A stretch of DNA of 14,097 bases, taken from NCBI GenBank assembly GCA_022729835.1, contig DZBC01000027.1, positions 1-14,097 on the forward strand, read 5' to 3'. Positions 13,529 to 14,097 of the stretch are shown here, one piece after another; positions within the stretch are counted from its first letter, which is position 1, and every line of letters begins with the position of its first letter. The notes below the pieces were generated by a model that saw only the letters and a list, made by a program, of their open reading frames with translations, ran no database searches and was not told where the DNA came from. The stretch is from Sulfuricurvum sp. Lineage in GTDB: Bacteria; Campylobacterota; Campylobacteria; Campylobacterales; Sulfurimonadaceae. Both the position numbers and the translations under genes were made by a program.

Positions 13529-14097
13529 GGCGCTCTACATCTACGGCCAAAGCGGCCATGGCAAGGTGCTCGCCGATATTGCCCGTGCGTGCGGCTACAC
13601 ACAAATCGAGTTTATCGACGACGATAGCGCCAAAACGGGCGTGTTGCGATTTGGCGCTGCGTTACATGTAAACATACCCGTTGCACTAGGCATCGGCGAC
13701 AACGCCTCGCGCGCTCAGGTTGCGCACAAGCTCACGCAAAGCGGTTTTCGCCTCGTCACACTGATCCACCCCTCCGCCATCCTCTCCCCAAGCGCACACA
13801 TTGGCAGTGGCAGTGTCGTAATGGCGCTGTGTGTGGTAAATGCGGACGCGCGTATCGGTGAAGGCTGCATTCTCAACAGCGGCTGCGTGATCGAGCATGA
13901 CTGCACTTTGGGCGATTTTGTACATGTAAGCCCCAAAGCAGCTCTGGCAGGCGGCGTGACGGTTGGGGAGGGGGCACATATCGGTATCGGATCAAGTGTG
14001 ATTCAAGGTGTAAGCATCGGTGCGCACAGCATCATCGCCGCCGGAAGCGCCGTTACATGTAACATTCGCGCGCACGTCATGGCCGCCGGTAGCCCTG
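13521..14097 (+). CDS. pglD: PglD-like UDP-amino-sugar N-acetyltransferase, 3' end cut by window
   Basis: Acetyl-CoA-dependent acetyltransferase forming the UDP-diacetamido sugar (UDP-diNAcBac in C. jejuni) used by PglC. 192 codons are visible; C. jejuni PglD has 195, so only a few residues are missing. The N-terminal Rossmann-like domain (ALYIYGQSGHGKVLADIA) is followed by the left-handed beta-helix of hexapeptide repeats (HIGSGSVVMALCVVNADARIGEG). The likely catalytic base is H126 in VIEHDC, matching C. jejuni H125. The TTG start at 13521 is supported by GGAGG six bases upstream; no ATG is available nearby. Three palindrome copies lie within it, read as ALHVN, FVHVS and VTCN. Confidence 0.93.
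   Translation, partial: MSRALYIYGQSGHGKVLADIARACGYTQIEFIDDDSAKTGVLRFGAALHVNIPVALGIGDNASRAQVAHKLTQSGFRLVTLIHPSAILSPSAHIGSGSVVMALCVVNADARIGEGCILNSGCVIEHDCTLGDFVHVSPKAALAGGVTVGEGAHIGIGSSVIQGVSIGAHSIIAAGSAVTCNIRAHVMAAGSP
13662..13671. repeat. TTACATGTAA palindrome, exact
   Basis: In pglD, N-terminal domain loop, read Leu-His-Val; first copy after the motif-free pglC/toxin-antitoxin stretch. Confidence 0.8.
13920..13929. repeat. TTACATGTAA-family palindrome, one-base variant
   Basis: GTACATGTAA in pglD, read Val-His-Val close after the catalytic His; C. jejuni PglD has Ser-His-Val here. Confidence 0.7.
14053..14062. repeat. TTACATGTAA palindrome, exact
   Basis: Near the end of pglD, read Val-Thr-Cys-Asn. 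Confidence 0.8.

Noticed and set aside
13686..13979. Minus-strand 97- and 73-codon frames
   Set aside because: They are antisense to pglD, which has hexapeptide repeats and a conserved catalytic His.
678..14062. TTACATGTAA copies as operators of a local regulon
   Set aside because: All copies are inside coding regions, spread evenly through the genes and in several reading frames; none sits at the operon promoter.

Overview
The window looks like part of a protein N-glycosylation (pgl) locus from a member of the Campylobacterota, most likely an environmental, moderately high-GC relative of Sulfurimonas or Sulfuricurvum rather than Campylobacter itself. The basis is an STT3-type oligosaccharyltransferase with the C. 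jejuni PglB layout, followed by PglA-, PglC- and PglD-like genes in the same order as in C. jejuni, and a PglK-like ABC flippase upstream. The genus is an inference.

Layout. Positions 1-1374, minus strand: a small secreted cysteine-containing protein runs directly (TAGATG) into a class-II asparagine synthetase gene. That gene leaves the window at position 1, where a repeated 12-mer suggests it has been cut by an insertion-sequence end (possibly IS21 family). Positions 1375-1456: a short divergent control region with a perfect 7-5-7 dyad. Positions 1457-14097, plus strand: one tightly packed operon. Its order is an EPS-associated MarR-type regulator, pglK, two SAM methyltransferases, three GT2 glycosyltransferases, one GT4 glycosyltransferase, pglB, pglA, pglC, a Phd/YefM-RelE toxin-antitoxin pair, and pglD (cut by the window end). 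Most junctions are ATGA or TGATG overlaps or gaps of a few bases. The exception is the 61-base gap after pglK, where base composition drops sharply.

How the genes fit together. PglD acetylates the UDP-amino-sugar, PglC loads it as phosphosugar on undecaprenyl phosphate, and PglA adds the second sugar. The GT4 and GT2 enzymes extend the chain and the methyltransferases may decorate it. PglK flips the lipid-linked glycan and PglB transfers it to periplasmic asparagines. The GT2/methyltransferase block (about 3480-6060) is AT-rich compared with its surroundings and looks imported, giving a core pgl machinery with an exchangeable glycan-specific cassette.

The strongest unexplained signal is a palindrome, TTACATGTAA. 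I find 10 exact copies plus 6 one- or two-base variants, all inside coding sequence, against roughly 0.01 exact copies expected by chance. It is absent from the AT-rich block and from the toxin-antitoxin cassette. It behaves like a highly iterated palindrome (HIP1-like) or an uptake/marker sequence rather than an operator. Second is the toxin-antitoxin cassette between pglC and pglD, whose promoter and ribosome-binding site appear to encode the extra tail of PglC.
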